DNA of 64,000 nucleotides from Phyllobacterium lublinensis. GTDB taxonomy: Bacteria > Pseudomonadota > Alphaproteobacteria > Rhizobiales > Rhizobiaceae. Position 1 is the first letter of the stretch, and every line of letters starts with the position of its first letter. The notes beneath the pieces were generated by a model. The model was not told the DNA's origin and ran no database searches. It saw nothing but the letters and a program-made list of their open reading frames with translations. Below, piece after piece: positions 8,821 through 17,340 of the stretch. The stretch is from positions 1-64,000 of the forward strand of contig NZ_JAIUDQ010000003.1 of assembly GCF_020164435.1 (NCBI RefSeq). The letters run 5' to 3'. The translations under genes were made by a program, and so were the position numbers.

Positions 8821-8918
8821 TAGCGTGGTGCCGTCACGAATTGTGTAAAATTTTGTCACAACTGGGAACTGTGACGGTTGCTGCGCCTGGCAAGGGTAGC
8901 CTCTAGCGTCCATCTATC

Positions 8919-8952
8919 CGTCATCCTCGGGTCAAGCCCGAGGATGACGGAG
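8919..8952. repeat. Single copy of palindromic repeat family B upstream of the regulator
   Basis: CGTCATCCTCGGG and CCCGAGGATGACG form a perfect 13-bp stem around a five-base loop. This is the same family as the pair at 6717-6818. It lies about 45 bases upstream of the regulator's start codon, so it will be in its leader RNA and could affect expression. Confidence 0.75.
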
Positions 8953-8994
8953 GGGCAGCTTGGTTGGAACACCGCTGGCAAGTCAGGAGATCGA

Positions 8995-10437
8995 ATGGCT
9001 GAGGGAAAAATCTTCGCGGGTCCGCGCATCAGGCGCATCCGCAACGAGCGTGGCCTCACCCAGACGTCCATGGCCGAGGCGCTCGGCATTTCGCCGTCCT
9101 ATCTCAATCTGATCGAGCGCAACCAGCGCCCGCTCACGGTCCAGCTTCTGCTCAAGCTTTCATCCACCTACAGGATCGAGCTGGACACGCTGCAGGCGGA
9201 GACGGGCTCCTCCATGGCGGCGCTGAAGGAGGTTTTTTCCGACCCGCTTCTCAATGGTGAATTGCCCGGCGACCAGGAACTCATCGAGATCAGCGATGCT
9301 GCTCCCAATGCGGCAACGGGGATCATCAAGCTCTACCGTGCCTACAGGGAGCAATTGGAGCGGCTGTCCGATCTGTCGGAGCTGCTGGCCAAGGATGGCC
9401 GGGCGCCGTCACTGTCGGCGACACGTCTGCCGTTGACGGAAGTGCGCGATGTGCTCGATCGCCGCGCCAACCATTTCCCGCGCATAGAGGGCGAGGTCGA
9501 CAGTTTCATCGGCCTCATCAAGCCGGGCGACGATCTCTTGAGCGCACTCAAGGTGTGGTTGAAGGCCGAGCACGGCATTTCGGTGCGCATCCTGCCGGTC
9601 GCAACCATGCCGAACTGGCGGCGCCGCTATGACCGCCATTCGCAGCGGCTGTTCATCTCCGAACGGCTTTCACCCTTCGACCAGCTGCGCGAGGTGGCGA
9701 TGGAGGCCGCGCTCATGCGCATGCAGGTGGTCATCGCCGCCGAAATCCAGGATCTGAAGCTTTCCTCCGACGAGGCGCGGCGCATCGCGCGCTTCGAGTT
9801 TGGCCGCTATGCCGCCCATGCCCTGATGATGCCGTACCAGCCGTTCCAGACCGCCGCCACGCGCGCCCGCTATGACATCGATGTCCTGCGCTCGCGCTTC
9901 AACGTCTCGTTTGAACAGGCCGCCAATCGCCTGACCTCGCTCACCGGCAAGAACGATATTCCGTTCTTCATGCTGGAAGTCGATCACGCCGGCAACCGCT
10001 TCCGCCGGGCAGGGGCGCAAGGTTATCCGCAGTCGCGCTTTGGCGGCGAGTGCCCGAAGCTGCCTGTCCACGCCGCTTTCGCACAGCCCGGCCAGGTTCT
10101 TGTCGAAGCGGTGGAAATGCCTGACGGCGCCGAGTTCATGACTATCGCGCGGACCCTGGAGGGGCCGCAGGGGGCCTTCAACGAGCGGCCGCGCCGCACC
10201 GCCATCCTCCTTGGCTGTGATATCGAGTTCGCCGACCAGACGGTCTATGGCAGTGCCATCGGCAACCGCAGCATCAGTGCTCCGCCGCTCGGAAAATTCG
10301 TCGGCTCGACCCCGGTCGGCCCCGCCTGCCGCCTGTGCGAGCGCGCCGCCTGCCTCTCCCGCGCCGAGCCTCCCGTCACCCGCCCGCTCGGGCTGGACGA
10401 GATGGTGACGGGACTGAGTGCGTTTGATTTTCAGTAG
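8995..10437 (+). CDS. HTH transcriptional regulator of the short-chain acyl-CoA regulator family (ScfR/RamB-like)
   Basis: A 480-residue regulator. Residues about 8-65 form an XRE-type helix-turn-helix (RIRNERGLTQTSMAEALG...SPSYLNLIERNQRPLT). The long middle and C-terminal part match the DUF2083/peptidase-like domain of the ScfR/RamB group, ending in a cysteine cluster CRLCERAACL (about residues 446-455). Such proteins sense short-chain acyl-CoA status and control aceA or propionate and ethylmalonyl-CoA genes. ATG 8995 has an AGGAGA site; upstream codons are repeat DNA. Its divergent position next to aceA makes aceA the likely target. Confidence 0.85.
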   Translation: MAEGKIFAGPRIRRIRNERGLTQTSMAEALGISPSYLNLIERNQRPLTVQLLLKLSSTYRIELDTLQAETGSSMAALKEVFSDPLLNGELPGDQELIEISDAAPNAATGIIKLYRAYREQLERLSDLSELLAKDGRAPSLSATRLPLTEVRDVLDRRANHFPRIEGEVDSFIGLIKPGDDLLSALKVWLKAEHGISVRILPVATMPNWRRRYDRHSQRLFISERLSPFDQLREVAMEAALMRMQVVIAAEIQDLKLSSDEARRIARFEFGRYAAHALMMPYQPFQTAATRARYDIDVLRSRFNVSFEQAANRLTSLTGKNDIPFFMLEVDHAGNRFRRAGAQGYPQSRFGGECPKLPVHAAFAQPGQVLVEAVEMPDGAEFMTIARTLEGPQGAFNERPRRTAILLGCDIEFADQTVYGSAIGNRSISAPPLGKFVGSTPVGPACRLCERAACLSRAEPPVTRPLGLDEMVTGLSAFDFQ

Positions 10438-10531
10438 GGGTTTTGCTGGATCAATAAAACGAATTTTCTTCGACTATTGTCGGGATTGCGCAACTGCATT
10501 GCCCTGCCAATGATGTGCCCGGGAGGCGTCC

Positions 10532-12085
10532 TTGGTTTCGATTCATAAGGTTGTTGTCACATGGTGGAGGCGTTTGCTGGTCGCGACTGCGTTGCTGGCA
10601 GCGATTTCACTGTCCCTCTCGCTGTTCTTCGGCAGGGCGCAGGACGAGCCTCAAGATCTGACGCCCCTAAACCGGGAAAACCTGGTAGCGAAGGAAACAG
10701 CATTTCTTGAACTCATGAGAAAGGCGGATGCGCAAGGCAATTATCGCGCCGCTGTAGGTTACGCGCGGGAGTGCCATGAAATGTGGACCAGTTCGAAACC
10801 ACAGCGGTGGCGGTCTTCGGAATGCTCGTATTATTACATTGATGCTCTTCTCGTGAGCCCTGGCACGACAAGCAATCCGCAACTCGGCTTTCAAATCCTC
10901 AAACGAATGGTTGAGCCGGACTACAACGAAAGAAAGTCGGCGGTTAAACTGGCGCAGTTCTATTTTAATGGCATAGGAGTTGCGCGCAATCCCGTTGAAG
11001 CCGTGGTTACGCTTTGGCGACATCGCAATGGCCGTTCGTGGGGTTACACTCTTGGGTGCAAGGACTGCGCTGACACCTGGCGAGAAGATTTGGCGCTCGA
11101 GACGCATTGGACTAGCCAACTGACCAGTACAGAGAAGGCAGAGGCCAGATCACTGGAGAGGCAGCGGTTTCCGGATTTATACCGTGAAGTTTACTTCTGG
11201 GATCTATTGGTGATCCTGCTGCGAACCTTAGTACTTTCATCAATTCTATTGGGGTTATATTTTGTAATTATGATAGTGTTGCACTCTATATCTTCTGGAA
11301 AGATGTCCTTAGTTTCGATTCATAAGGTTGTAGACACATGGTGGAGGCGTTTGCTGGTCGCAATTGCGTTGCTGGCCGTGATTTCACTGTCCCTCTCGCT
11401 GTTCTTCGGCAGGGAACAGGACGAGCCTCAAGATACGACCATTCATCGCGAAGGCCTTGTGGATAGGGAACAGGCGTTTCTTCGACTGATCAGGCAAGCA
11501 GACGCGCAAGGGAACTATCGCGTCGCGCTTGATAACGCGCGTGAATGTCATGAAATGTGGCTAGCTTTGAAGCTGCCTCATTGGCGATCCTCTGACTGTT
11601 CCTACTACTATGTCGACGCTGTTGTCGCGGGCAAGGGCATTACCAATAATCCTGTACTCGGCTTCCAAATTCTGGAGCAAACCGTCAAAGCAAATTATGA
11701 CGATACCTACGCCGTTCCCAAGTTAGTACGGTCTTATCTTGACGGTATTGCTACCTCTCGAAACCCTGTTGGAGCTGCTGTCACGCTGTGGCGATTCAAG
11801 AACGGCAGGATATCCGAATTCTTTGCGTGCAAGAACGGGTGTGACGATACTTGGCGTGATATTGAAGATCTTGAGGTGCTGGTGGACGAAGAGTTGTCCG
11901 ATGAAGAAAAATATCAGGCAAAAATGCTAGAACGAGCGCTATTTTCGAAACTATACTACAAAACATTATCATGGAATAAATTTGTATTATTGGCAAAGTG
12001 CGCATTCATTGTGTTGTTGTGTTATGCGTTATTCAAAATATTAATAAAAATTTCTTTAAATATTCAAAGATTGATCAACAAATGA
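10532..12085 (+). CDS. Internally duplicated membrane protein with Sel1-like repeats (candidate immunity protein)
   Basis: A 517-residue protein made of two homologous halves offset by exactly 259 codons (777 bases). Each half has an N-terminal membrane segment (about residues 14-34 and 273-294), a non-membrane domain with paired cysteines and a Sel1-like helical stretch (about 140-170 and 395-425), and a C-terminal membrane segment (about 225-250 and 483-508). The first ~125 bases of the halves are almost identical in DNA, while the rest has diverged. The start appears to be TTG 10532 after GGGAGG; the second half has its own ATG at 11303. The DNA is clearly AT-richer than its neighbours. 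It ends 57 bases before the giant repeat protein's start, so the two are probably cotranscribed. No family name is recognised; immunity is inferred from topology and context. Confidence 0.7.
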   Translation: MVSIHKVVVTWWRRLLVATALLAAISLSLSLFFGRAQDEPQDLTPLNRENLVAKETAFLELMRKADAQGNYRAAVGYARECHEMWTSSKPQRWRSSECSYYYIDALLVSPGTTSNPQLGFQILKRMVEPDYNERKSAVKLAQFYFNGIGVARNPVEAVVTLWRHRNGRSWGYTLGCKDCADTWREDLALETHWTSQLTSTEKAEARSLERQRFPDLYREVYFWDLLVILLRTLVLSSILLGLYFVIMIVLHSISSGKMSLVSIHKVVDTWWRRLLVAIALLAVISLSLSLFFGREQDEPQDTTIHREGLVDREQAFLRLIRQADAQGNYRVALDNARECHEMWLALKLPHWRSSDCSYYYVDAVVAGKGITNNPVLGFQILEQTVKANYDDTYAVPKLVRSYLDGIATSRNPVGAAVTLWRFKNGRISEFFACKNGCDDTWRDIEDLEVLVDEELSDEEKYQAKMLERALFSKLYYKTLSWNKFVLLAKCAFIVLLCYALFKILIKISLNIQRLINK

Positions 12086-12142
12086 TTGGTGCGACAGCAG
12101 GGAATTGCTTCATCGTACAGGATATTAGCAAAGGACATTTCG

Positions 12143-15100
12143 ATGGCAACTCAGAACCCCATTTTGATTCATGTTATACTTCCGAACTATAATATTGGGA
12201 GTGGAGGCGATCTTGATGCACCTCTGCTAGGTCACGCTGCATTCATCATTATTGATGAGAATGGTGGAACCACCTACCAGGAATTTGGACGCTATGATCC
12301 AAATAAGGTTCCAGGTGTGGTGACAATCAATAAAAATTCATACACGGAAGGCAATATTCGGCAGTATCAGATCGTTACAAAGCTCGAATACGATGCCGAT
12401 GGTAATCTGACGGAAAAATCTCTTACCGCAGCGCTCGATGAAGTGTTCAACACGTCTGGTTTGTATAAGAATGTGGATATTGGCGCGGCTTCGGTGACGC
12501 AGTTCAAGATGAGCAGCGAACAATCGGCCAAAATCAGTATTTGGTTCGACGAACAGAAAAAGCTGATCAACGATGGAACCACTCATTATTCAATATTCGA
12601 CAAGAACTGCATGCAATTCGTCTACGATGCCGCGAAGGCGGCGGGTTTGACTATCAGTAATTCACAGAATTTGCCGGGTTTAGCTATCCCAAGTATTGGT
12701 GCAGCCAATATTCTCGAAGTGGCGAAGAAGGGTTATGAATATTTCGCACCAGGTTCGTGGGTCAAAGACCGTATGACGACGATATTCGGACCCGGCACAC
12801 GGACTGCCAATTTTCTGCAAGACCGCGTTTGGCAGGCCGCGAAAGCGGTGTCGGAGTGGTTTGGTGTGAAGCAGCCTACGATCACCCTGGTTTCTTCTAC
12901 AGCGCAGCCCATCGCTGAAATCAAGGACAGTTTGGGAAGCTTGCTGCAGCGCACCTCTATTGAAGAAGGCGGAACGCTGAAGAACGTGACTTTCGATAAT
13001 CTCAGCAACAAAACGAGAGAGGCACTTCTCAACCCGAACGGCAGCCTGAGCACACTTTCCACGTTTAGCCCGGCAGGCATTCTCACGAAAGAGACGAAAT
13101 GGAGCGAAGGCGGTGCTCGTACAGAACGCGTCTTCGAATCCGAGACCGGCAAACTGTCGTCTCATAAGGAATTCGATGCTTTGGGCCGAAAGGCGGTCGA
13201 TATAGCTTTCAGGCCGGATGGCACCGCCACGAAGACGACGCTGGATCTCACCAATACCAAGCCTTGGGATCAGGCAATCGGCGAGTTTGATCGCGACGGC
13301 CGATTGGTCGGCGAGAAGGTCGTCAATGACAATGGCACTCGTTATGACGCGAAGTTCAATCCGGCGACCGGCAAGATGACGGAGAAGACAGAATTCAACG
13401 TCTCCGACAAAGCCACCGCGAAAACGACTTTCAGAAGTGATGGGACAACCTCCAAGGTACTCTTTGATCCAGAAAACAAGGAGACATGGAAAGACGCCGT
13501 CGTCGAATACGACAAGAATGGCAAGCCTTTGACCCAGACCGGCACAAATGACGATGGCAGCACCTTTACCGGTACGTACCAGCCTGGGACGACGTTCCTC
13601 AACAAGCTCACCACGACCCGGACAGACGGCACGAAATCGCAGACCCTCGTCGATGTGGCAGACACGAAGGATTGGGACGAAGCAACCATCGAATACGCCA
13701 AGGATGGCAGTCTTGTCTCCGAGGATGGTACGATGGACGATGGAACGAGCTACAAGCTGACGTACGATCGCGACACCGGCGAGGTGAACCGGCGTGTCGA
13801 CTTCAACCAGCAAGGCCAGAAGGTTTCCGATATCGTAGTCAACCACGACGGAACCCAGTTGGAAACCCACTATGATGTCAACAACAAGCAGGCCTGGCGC
13901 GAAGCTACGCTGCACTACGACAAGAATTGCAAGCTCGTCTTTGAAAAGGGCACCATCGACGACGGGAGCAAATACGACCAGAAATACGATCCGGCAACGG
14001 GACGAACAACGGAAAGAACCGAATACAATCCAGCAGACCGGGTCACCTCGATCACCTCATTCAGGACGGACGGGACAAAGTCGAAGACGCTCTATGATCC
14101 GGAGAACAAGCAGCCCTGGAAAGAGGCCACCGTTGAATACCGCAAGGACGGAAGCTTGATCTCGGAAAAAGGGGTCAATGACAACGCCACGCGCTACGAC
14201 CTGACCTTTGACAAGGATACGGGACAGATCACACAGCGGCAGGAGTATGATGCCGCGGGCCAGAAAACCTCTATCACGACTTTCAGGACGGATGGGACCC
14301 AGTCGCGAAAGTTTTTCGATGTCGGTAACAAACAGGGCTGGAAAGAGGCGACAGTCGAGTATGACAAGAATGGCAAAGTGGTTTCGGAAACGGGCGTCAT
14401 CGACGATGGTAGCCGCTACACGCAAAAGTATGATCCAGTGACTGGAAGGACGACGGAGCGTGGCGAGTACACGGCCGACGGAAAGATGACGTCGAAGGCT
14501 ACCTTCAACGCCGACGGCAGCGAGATCCGGACGGAATATGATACGGACGGTACCAAGCCTTGGTCTGAACGCACGTTAAACTTTGATAAGAATGGCCGGC
14601 TGCAATCGATATCTGGAATTTTGGATGACGGTACCCGGATGGAACTGACTTATGATTCCAACGGGAATATCACGCTCGAACGCCGCTACGACAAGTCCGG
14701 TAACTTGATCTACGACTCGGTCGAGGAAGCAAAGCGGAAGGCTGCTGCGGAGGAGTTTATCAAGCAGAAACTTGCCGAGAGGCACCTCGTGACGTTGAAA
14801 GACGCGGAAGACAAATTCACGTGGGACACCAAGGTCCGCACCTATGATGGATTTGGTCAGCTCATTCGAGAGACGATTGACTTCGGGAAAGGCGCCAACT
14901 CGCACGTGGAGAAAGATTTTGATCTGAGCGGTACGGGACCTTGGCGGGAACGAATAAGGACGATCTACAAAGATGGCACCTTGGTCCACGAGTTCATCAT
15001 CCGAAATGATGGGACATCGAGGGGCACCGCGTACAACCGAAAAACCGGCAAACAAGAAGGCTATACCGAGTACGACAAGAACGGATACGCAATTGCTACT

Positions 15101-16105
15101 GATCAGAAATACCCCGGTACTCTTCCTCCAGTATTCGTCGACCTTCCTATCCCATACCTTGCGCAACAGATGGAGACGCGCGGCATGGCAGGAGAGTTCG
15201 ACCCTCATCTGCCGGATGGGAGTGACGGCCTCCCGCCAGGATGGTGGCAAAGCGGTTCGACCGGCCCTAGGCCTACGACAACGTCTGGGACGCGGCCGAA
15301 TTTGATCACATCACCTTGGGGAACCTTGGGAGTTGATGTGAATGGTGACAAAGACATCTATCCGCGCCGCTACCGAGCGGACTTTTACTCCGATGGAACT
15401 AAGGTCATGAATTGGTCGGACGGCACGAAAGTTGTGTTCGACAAGAATGATAACCTGGTCTTTAGGAGTACGGGAAACACGACCGACATTGGCGGCCCTC
15501 CCAAGACAAGTCCCATTCTCCTCGACCTGAACCGCGACAACCTTATCGACCTGCGCCCGCTCGATCTGCTCTCCGCTTCGTCCACACCGCATTTCGATTG
15601 GAACGGCGACGGGACGCCGGACAAGACCGCATGGGTCGGTCCTGATGATGGCTTGCTGGTGATCGATCTTGGTAAGAGTGGCGCAACGGGTCCTGATGGT
15701 ACCATCGATCAGGCACGCGAAATCGCTTTCTCGCTGTGGAAGACCGAGGCTGCGCTCGATGCGGAGATCATGGCTTCCGTCACCGATCTCGAAGGTCTGC
15801 GTTTCGCCTTCGATACCAATCGTGACGATGTATTGGATGCGCGTGATGCCCGCTGGGCCGATTTCCGCATCTGGCAAGACAGGAACCAGGACGGCGTCAG
15901 CGATCCCGGCGAATTGTTTGGTCTCGATGAACTCGGCATCAAGCTGATCAACCTACTGCCCGATCCGGAGGGTGCGCGGCAATTCGCCGACGGCTCGGTG
16001 ATCACCGGTACGACGACGGCGCTGTTGGCCGACGGATCGACCATGCTCGTCGGCGATGCGGCGCTGCGTTTCCAGCCCTCCCATGCAACCCATCAAATGG
16101 CGTGA
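12143..16105 (+). CDS. Giant YD-like repeat protein with permuted papain-fold N-terminus and calcium-binding-type C-terminus (candidate effector)
   Basis: A 1320-residue protein in three parts. Residues 1-230 carry a histidine in LLGHAAF (His31) and a later cysteine in DKNCMQFV (Cys156), the His-then-Cys order of circularly permuted NlpC/P60 (LRAT-like) cysteine hydrolases. Residues about 356-860 contain seven tandem units, mostly 74 residues long, with the pattern F.xDGTxSKxLxDxxNKxxWKEATVEYDKxG, similar in style to YD/Rhs repeats. The C-terminal ~190 residues have DxNxDG loops (about residues 1152, 1224 and 1246) like EF-hand/dockerin motifs in rhizobial secreted proteins. No signal peptide is seen. 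ATG 12143 has AAAGGA upstream; the frame also opens from TTG 12086. The upstream membrane protein may be its partner. Function is inferred. Confidence 0.75.
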   Translation: MATQNPILIHVILPNYNIGSGGDLDAPLLGHAAFIIIDENGGTTYQEFGRYDPNKVPGVVTINKNSYTEGNIRQYQIVTKLEYDADGNLTEKSLTAALDEVFNTSGLYKNVDIGAASVTQFKMSSEQSAKISIWFDEQKKLINDGTTHYSIFDKNCMQFVYDAAKAAGLTISNSQNLPGLAIPSIGAANILEVAKKGYEYFAPGSWVKDRMTTIFGPGTRTANFLQDRVWQAAKAVSEWFGVKQPTITLVSSTAQPIAEIKDSLGSLLQRTSIEEGGTLKNVTFDNLSNKTREALLNPNGSLSTLSTFSPAGILTKETKWSEGGARTERVFESETGKLSSHKEFDALGRKAVDIAFRPDGTATKTTLDLTNTKPWDQAIGEFDRDGRLVGEKVVNDNGTRYDAKFNPATGKMTEKTEFNVSDKATAKTTFRSDGTTSKVLFDPENKETWKDAVVEYDKNGKPLTQTGTNDDGSTFTGTYQPGTTFLNKLTTTRTDGTKSQTLVDVADTKDWDEATIEYAKDGSLVSEDGTMDDGTSYKLTYDRDTGEVNRRVDFNQQGQKVSDIVVNHDGTQLETHYDVNNKQAWREATLHYDKNCKLVFEKGTIDDGSKYDQKYDPATGRTTERTEYNPADRVTSITSFRTDGTKSKTLYDPENKQPWKEATVEYRKDGSLISEKGVNDNATRYDLTFDKDTGQITQRQEYDAAGQKTSITTFRTDGTQSRKFFDVGNKQGWKEATVEYDKNGKVVSETGVIDDGSRYTQKYDPVTGRTTERGEYTADGKMTSKATFNADGSEIRTEYDTDGTKPWSERTLNFDKNGRLQSISGILDDGTRMELTYDSNGNITLERRYDKSGNLIYDSVEEAKRKAAAEEFIKQKLAERHLVTLKDAEDKFTWDTKVRTYDGFGQLIRETIDFGKGANSHVEKDFDLSGTGPWRERIRTIYKDGTLVHEFIIRNDGTSRGTAYNRKTGKQEGYTEYDKNGYAIATDQKYPGTLPPVFVDLPIPYLAQQMETRGMAGEFDPHLPDGSDGLPPGWWQSGSTGPRPTTTSGTRPNLITSPWGTLGVDVNGDKDIYPRRYRADFYSDGTKVMNWSDGTKVVFDKNDNLVFRSTGNTTDIGGPPKTSPILLDLNRDNLIDLRPLDLLSASSTPHFDWNGDGTPDKTAWVGPDDGLLVIDLGKSGATGPDGTIDQAREIAFSLWKTEAALDAEIMASVTDLEGLRFAFDTNRDDVLDARDARWADFRIWQDRNQDGVSDPGELFGLDELGIKLINLLPDPEGARQFADGSVITGTTTALLADGSTMLVGDAALRFQPSHATHQMA
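13208..14725 (+). repeat. Seven in-frame tandem repeats (222-bp period) inside the giant protein gene
   Basis: Unit starts fall at 13208, 13430, 13616, 13838, 14060, 14282 and 14504. All intervals are 222 bases except the second unit, which is 186 bases (12 codons shorter). The units share a protein pattern but differ noticeably in DNA, so the array is old or under diversifying pressure. A degenerate further unit can be seen at about 14820-15090. Confidence 0.85.
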
Positions 16106-16230
16106 TCCGCAAGCGTCGAGGGCGGATCTCGCCGCCCCGTCGCCCGCCACTGCAATCCATGGGCGAAAACCGACAACACCTCGTCGCGTTCCGGTCTTGA
16201 CCCCGGGCAGAAGCTTGGCATTGTGCGCAC

Positions 16231-17166
16231 ATGAGTGCCACCGCCGTGCCCCTGCCGCCCGTCACCGGGCCTGATCCCGCCAAGAGTTCTTCGGAGGTCG
16301 CGGTCGGCTGCCTGCTCGTGGCAGGAGCCGCAATCGCCTGGAGCACGGGCGGCGCCTTGACGCGCTTCGTCGAGCATGACGACAACTGGACCATCGTCTT
16401 CTGGCGTTCGTTCTTTGCCGCGCTGTTCCTGCTCTGCTTCATGCTGGTGCGCGACGGCCCGCGCGGCACATTGCGCCTGTTCCAGCACATGGGGCTTGCC
16501 GGCATCGGGGTCGCGATCTGCTTCGCCACGGCCTCATCCAGCTTTATCATGGCCTTGTCCTATACGACCGTCGCCAATGTCCTGCTGCTGCAGGCGGGCG
16601 TGCCGCTTTTCGCCGCCCTCATCTCGTGGGCGCTGTTCCGCGAAAGGGTCAGCACGGCAACCTGGATCGCGATCGCCGTTGTCATCGCCGGCGTCGCCAT
16701 CATGGTTTCGGATTCGCTCGATGGCCAAGTCTCGCCAATCGGCGACATGCTGGCATTGTTGATCGCGGTCTGCTTCGCCTCCGCCACCGTCATCACGCGC
16801 CGCCACGCACACCTGCGCATGACGCCGGCGGTGTTTCTGGGCGTTGTCATTGCCGCCGTCGTTGCCTCGTTCATGGCCGGGCGGTTTTCGGCAAGTCCGC
16901 GCGATTTCGCCCTGCTCTTTGCCCTCGGCGCCGTCAATCTCGGGCTGGGCCTGGCGCTGTTCGTCAGCGGCGCGCGGCTCATTCCCTCGGCACTCGCTGC
17001 GCTGATCAGCACGCTCGAGCCCGTGCTTGGCCCCGTCTGGGTGTGGCTCCTGCATAATGAGGTTCCTGCGCCGCGCACCATCATCGGCGGCGCCATCATC
17101 CTTGCTGCCCTCCTGATCCATCTCGGCTGGGAATATCGCCGGCAGCGGCGAACACTACACGCCTGA
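16231..17166 (+). CDS. EamA/DMT-family transporter
   Basis: A 311-residue inner-membrane protein with about ten hydrophobic segments and two EamA halves, the second beginning near residue 165. The segment ALISTLEPVLGPVWVWLL near residue 255 is the conserved family motif. Members export metabolites or amino acids; the substrate cannot be predicted. It follows the giant repeat gene by 125 bases, without an obvious ribosome-binding site, and its base composition matches the chromosome, so it marks the end of the accessory locus. Confidence 0.85.
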   Translation: MSATAVPLPPVTGPDPAKSSSEVAVGCLLVAGAAIAWSTGGALTRFVEHDDNWTIVFWRSFFAALFLLCFMLVRDGPRGTLRLFQHMGLAGIGVAICFATASSSFIMALSYTTVANVLLLQAGVPLFAALISWALFRERVSTATWIAIAVVIAGVAIMVSDSLDGQVSPIGDMLALLIAVCFASATVITRRHAHLRMTPAVFLGVVIAAVVASFMAGRFSASPRDFALLFALGAVNLGLGLALFVSGARLIPSALAALISTLEPVLGPVWVWLLHNEVPAPRTIIGGAIILAALLIHLGWEYRRQRRTLHA

Positions 17167-17340
17167 CGGGTATTGCCGTCCGCGACTCAATTGCAACGTA
17201 CAAAAATTCGCGCTCCTGAAAAATTCAGTGGTCGACGGGCGCCAATGCAGTTGACGAAGCCATCGCAATCTAAAAAGGTAGGGCCAAATTTGGGAACCCG
17301 GTATCGACAGAGTACGTGTGCCGGCAGCATGGAGACATAA

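Noticed and set aside
12680-13915. Minus-strand open frame of 411 codons
   Set aside because: Antisense to the giant repeat protein. Repeats on one strand keep the opposite frame open.
13208-14725. CRISPR-like regular repeats
   Set aside because: The repeats are 222 bp, contiguous, in frame and protein-coding; there are no short direct repeats with unique spacers.
12143-16105. Classic Rhs toxin
   Set aside because: There is no Rhs core-end motif (PxxxxDPxGL) and no variable C-terminal toxin tip; the catalytic-looking part is at the N-terminus.
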